A stretch of DNA of 39,152 bases from Pyrinomonadaceae bacterium (lineage in GTDB: Bacteria; Acidobacteriota; Blastocatellia; Pyrinomonadales; Pyrinomonadaceae), in assembly GCA_030840675.1 (NCBI GenBank), contig JAVEEA010000030.1, positions 1 to 39,152 on the forward strand, written 5' to 3'. This document shows positions 38,659-39,152 of this stretch, piece after piece. Each line of letters opens with the position of its first letter. Position 1 is the first letter of the stretch. A program made the position numbers and the translations under genes. The notes beneath the pieces are model-generated. The model was given only the letters and a program-made list of their open reading frames with translations, ran no database searches and was not told the origin of the DNA.

Positions 38659-39152
38659 AACGAGACGATCAGCCGGTATCCCTTCACGCTTCGCCCGCCA
38701 GTCATCATCCTTCCAAACGCTTCGGTCAAAACTTTCTTACCGACAAAAGAATCGTCCAGCGCATTGTCGACGCGCTCGATCCTCGCAAAGATGAAACAAT
38801 CATCGAGATCGGTCCCGGCGAGGGAGCACTCACCGAACCGCTGCTGGCGGTGGCCGGCAGTCTCGTTGCCATCGAGTTTGATCGGCAACTCATTCCGTTC
38901 TTGACGGAGAAATTCGCCACGCAGAAAAACTTCAGACTGGTCGAGTGCGACGCCCTCATCGTCGATTTCTGCGAATTCATACGCCCGGCCACGCGGGCGC
39001 GCGTCGTTGCCAATCTTCCATACAACATCGCCACCGCAATTTTGCAGAGACTGATCGGACAGCGCCACTGCCTGAGCGAATTCGTGTTGATGTTGCAGCG
39101 CGAGGTGGTGGAACGAATCATGGCCGAGCCCGGTTCCGGCGAACGTGGGTAC
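38655..39152 (+). CDS. rsmA: 16S rRNA dimethyladenosine transferase RsmA/KsgA (truncated by window end)
   Basis: KRFGQNFLTDKRIVQRIVDAL, IIEIGPGEGALTEPLL, VVANLPYNIATAIL. ATGA overlap with ribD. No stop before the window end, so it is absent from the ORF track. Confidence 0.93.
   Translation, partial: MKRDDQPVSLHASPASHHPSKRFGQNFLTDKRIVQRIVDALDPRKDETIIEIGPGEGALTEPLLAVAGSLVAIEFDRQLIPFLTEKFATQKNFRLVECDALIVDFCEFIRPATRARVVANLPYNIATAILQRLIGQRHCLSEFVLMLQREVVERIMAEPGSGERGY

Overview
This 39 kb, moderately GC-rich bacterial chromosomal window is mostly housekeeping and envelope genes. Gene content and repeat style suggest Acidobacteriota (Blastocatellia-like); that placement is inference. In order it carries: partial coaBC (-), a secreted protein, a FecR-like protein, UDP-glucose dehydrogenase, a WbpP-like epimerase, mtnA (-), a vitamin B12 uptake locus (cobalamin riboswitch - btuF-btuC-btuD - second cobalamin riboswitch - TonB receptor), gatB, a tandem/inverted repeat array, a DUF6335-like protein (-), acnA, an aldehyde dehydrogenase, a frameshifted Uma2 gene (-), several small proteins, a MidA-like methyltransferase, a cyclase-family hydrolase, a DinB protein, a DUF3494/Calx-beta/DUF4214 protein, an MlaEFD-like lipid transport operon (-), an ECF sigma / anti-sigma / Spy-like operon (-), an HD-GYP protein, ftsY, ribD and partial ksgA. 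I see no CRISPR array, rRNA, tRNA, transposase or prophage, and no clear new multi-gene defence system. The items most worth a second look are: (1) the two cobalamin riboswitches in one locus, with the btuF start codon apparently fused to the terminator U-tract; (2) a Cys-to-His change at a zinc-ligand position in RibD; (3) two stacked perfect hairpins around the start of the 22644 gene; (4) the repeat array with a closing inverted copy after gatB; (5) the heptad-spaced motif repeats in the MlaD-like protein; and (6) the ECF/anti-sigma/Spy-like module whose periplasmic partner lacks metal-binding side chains.
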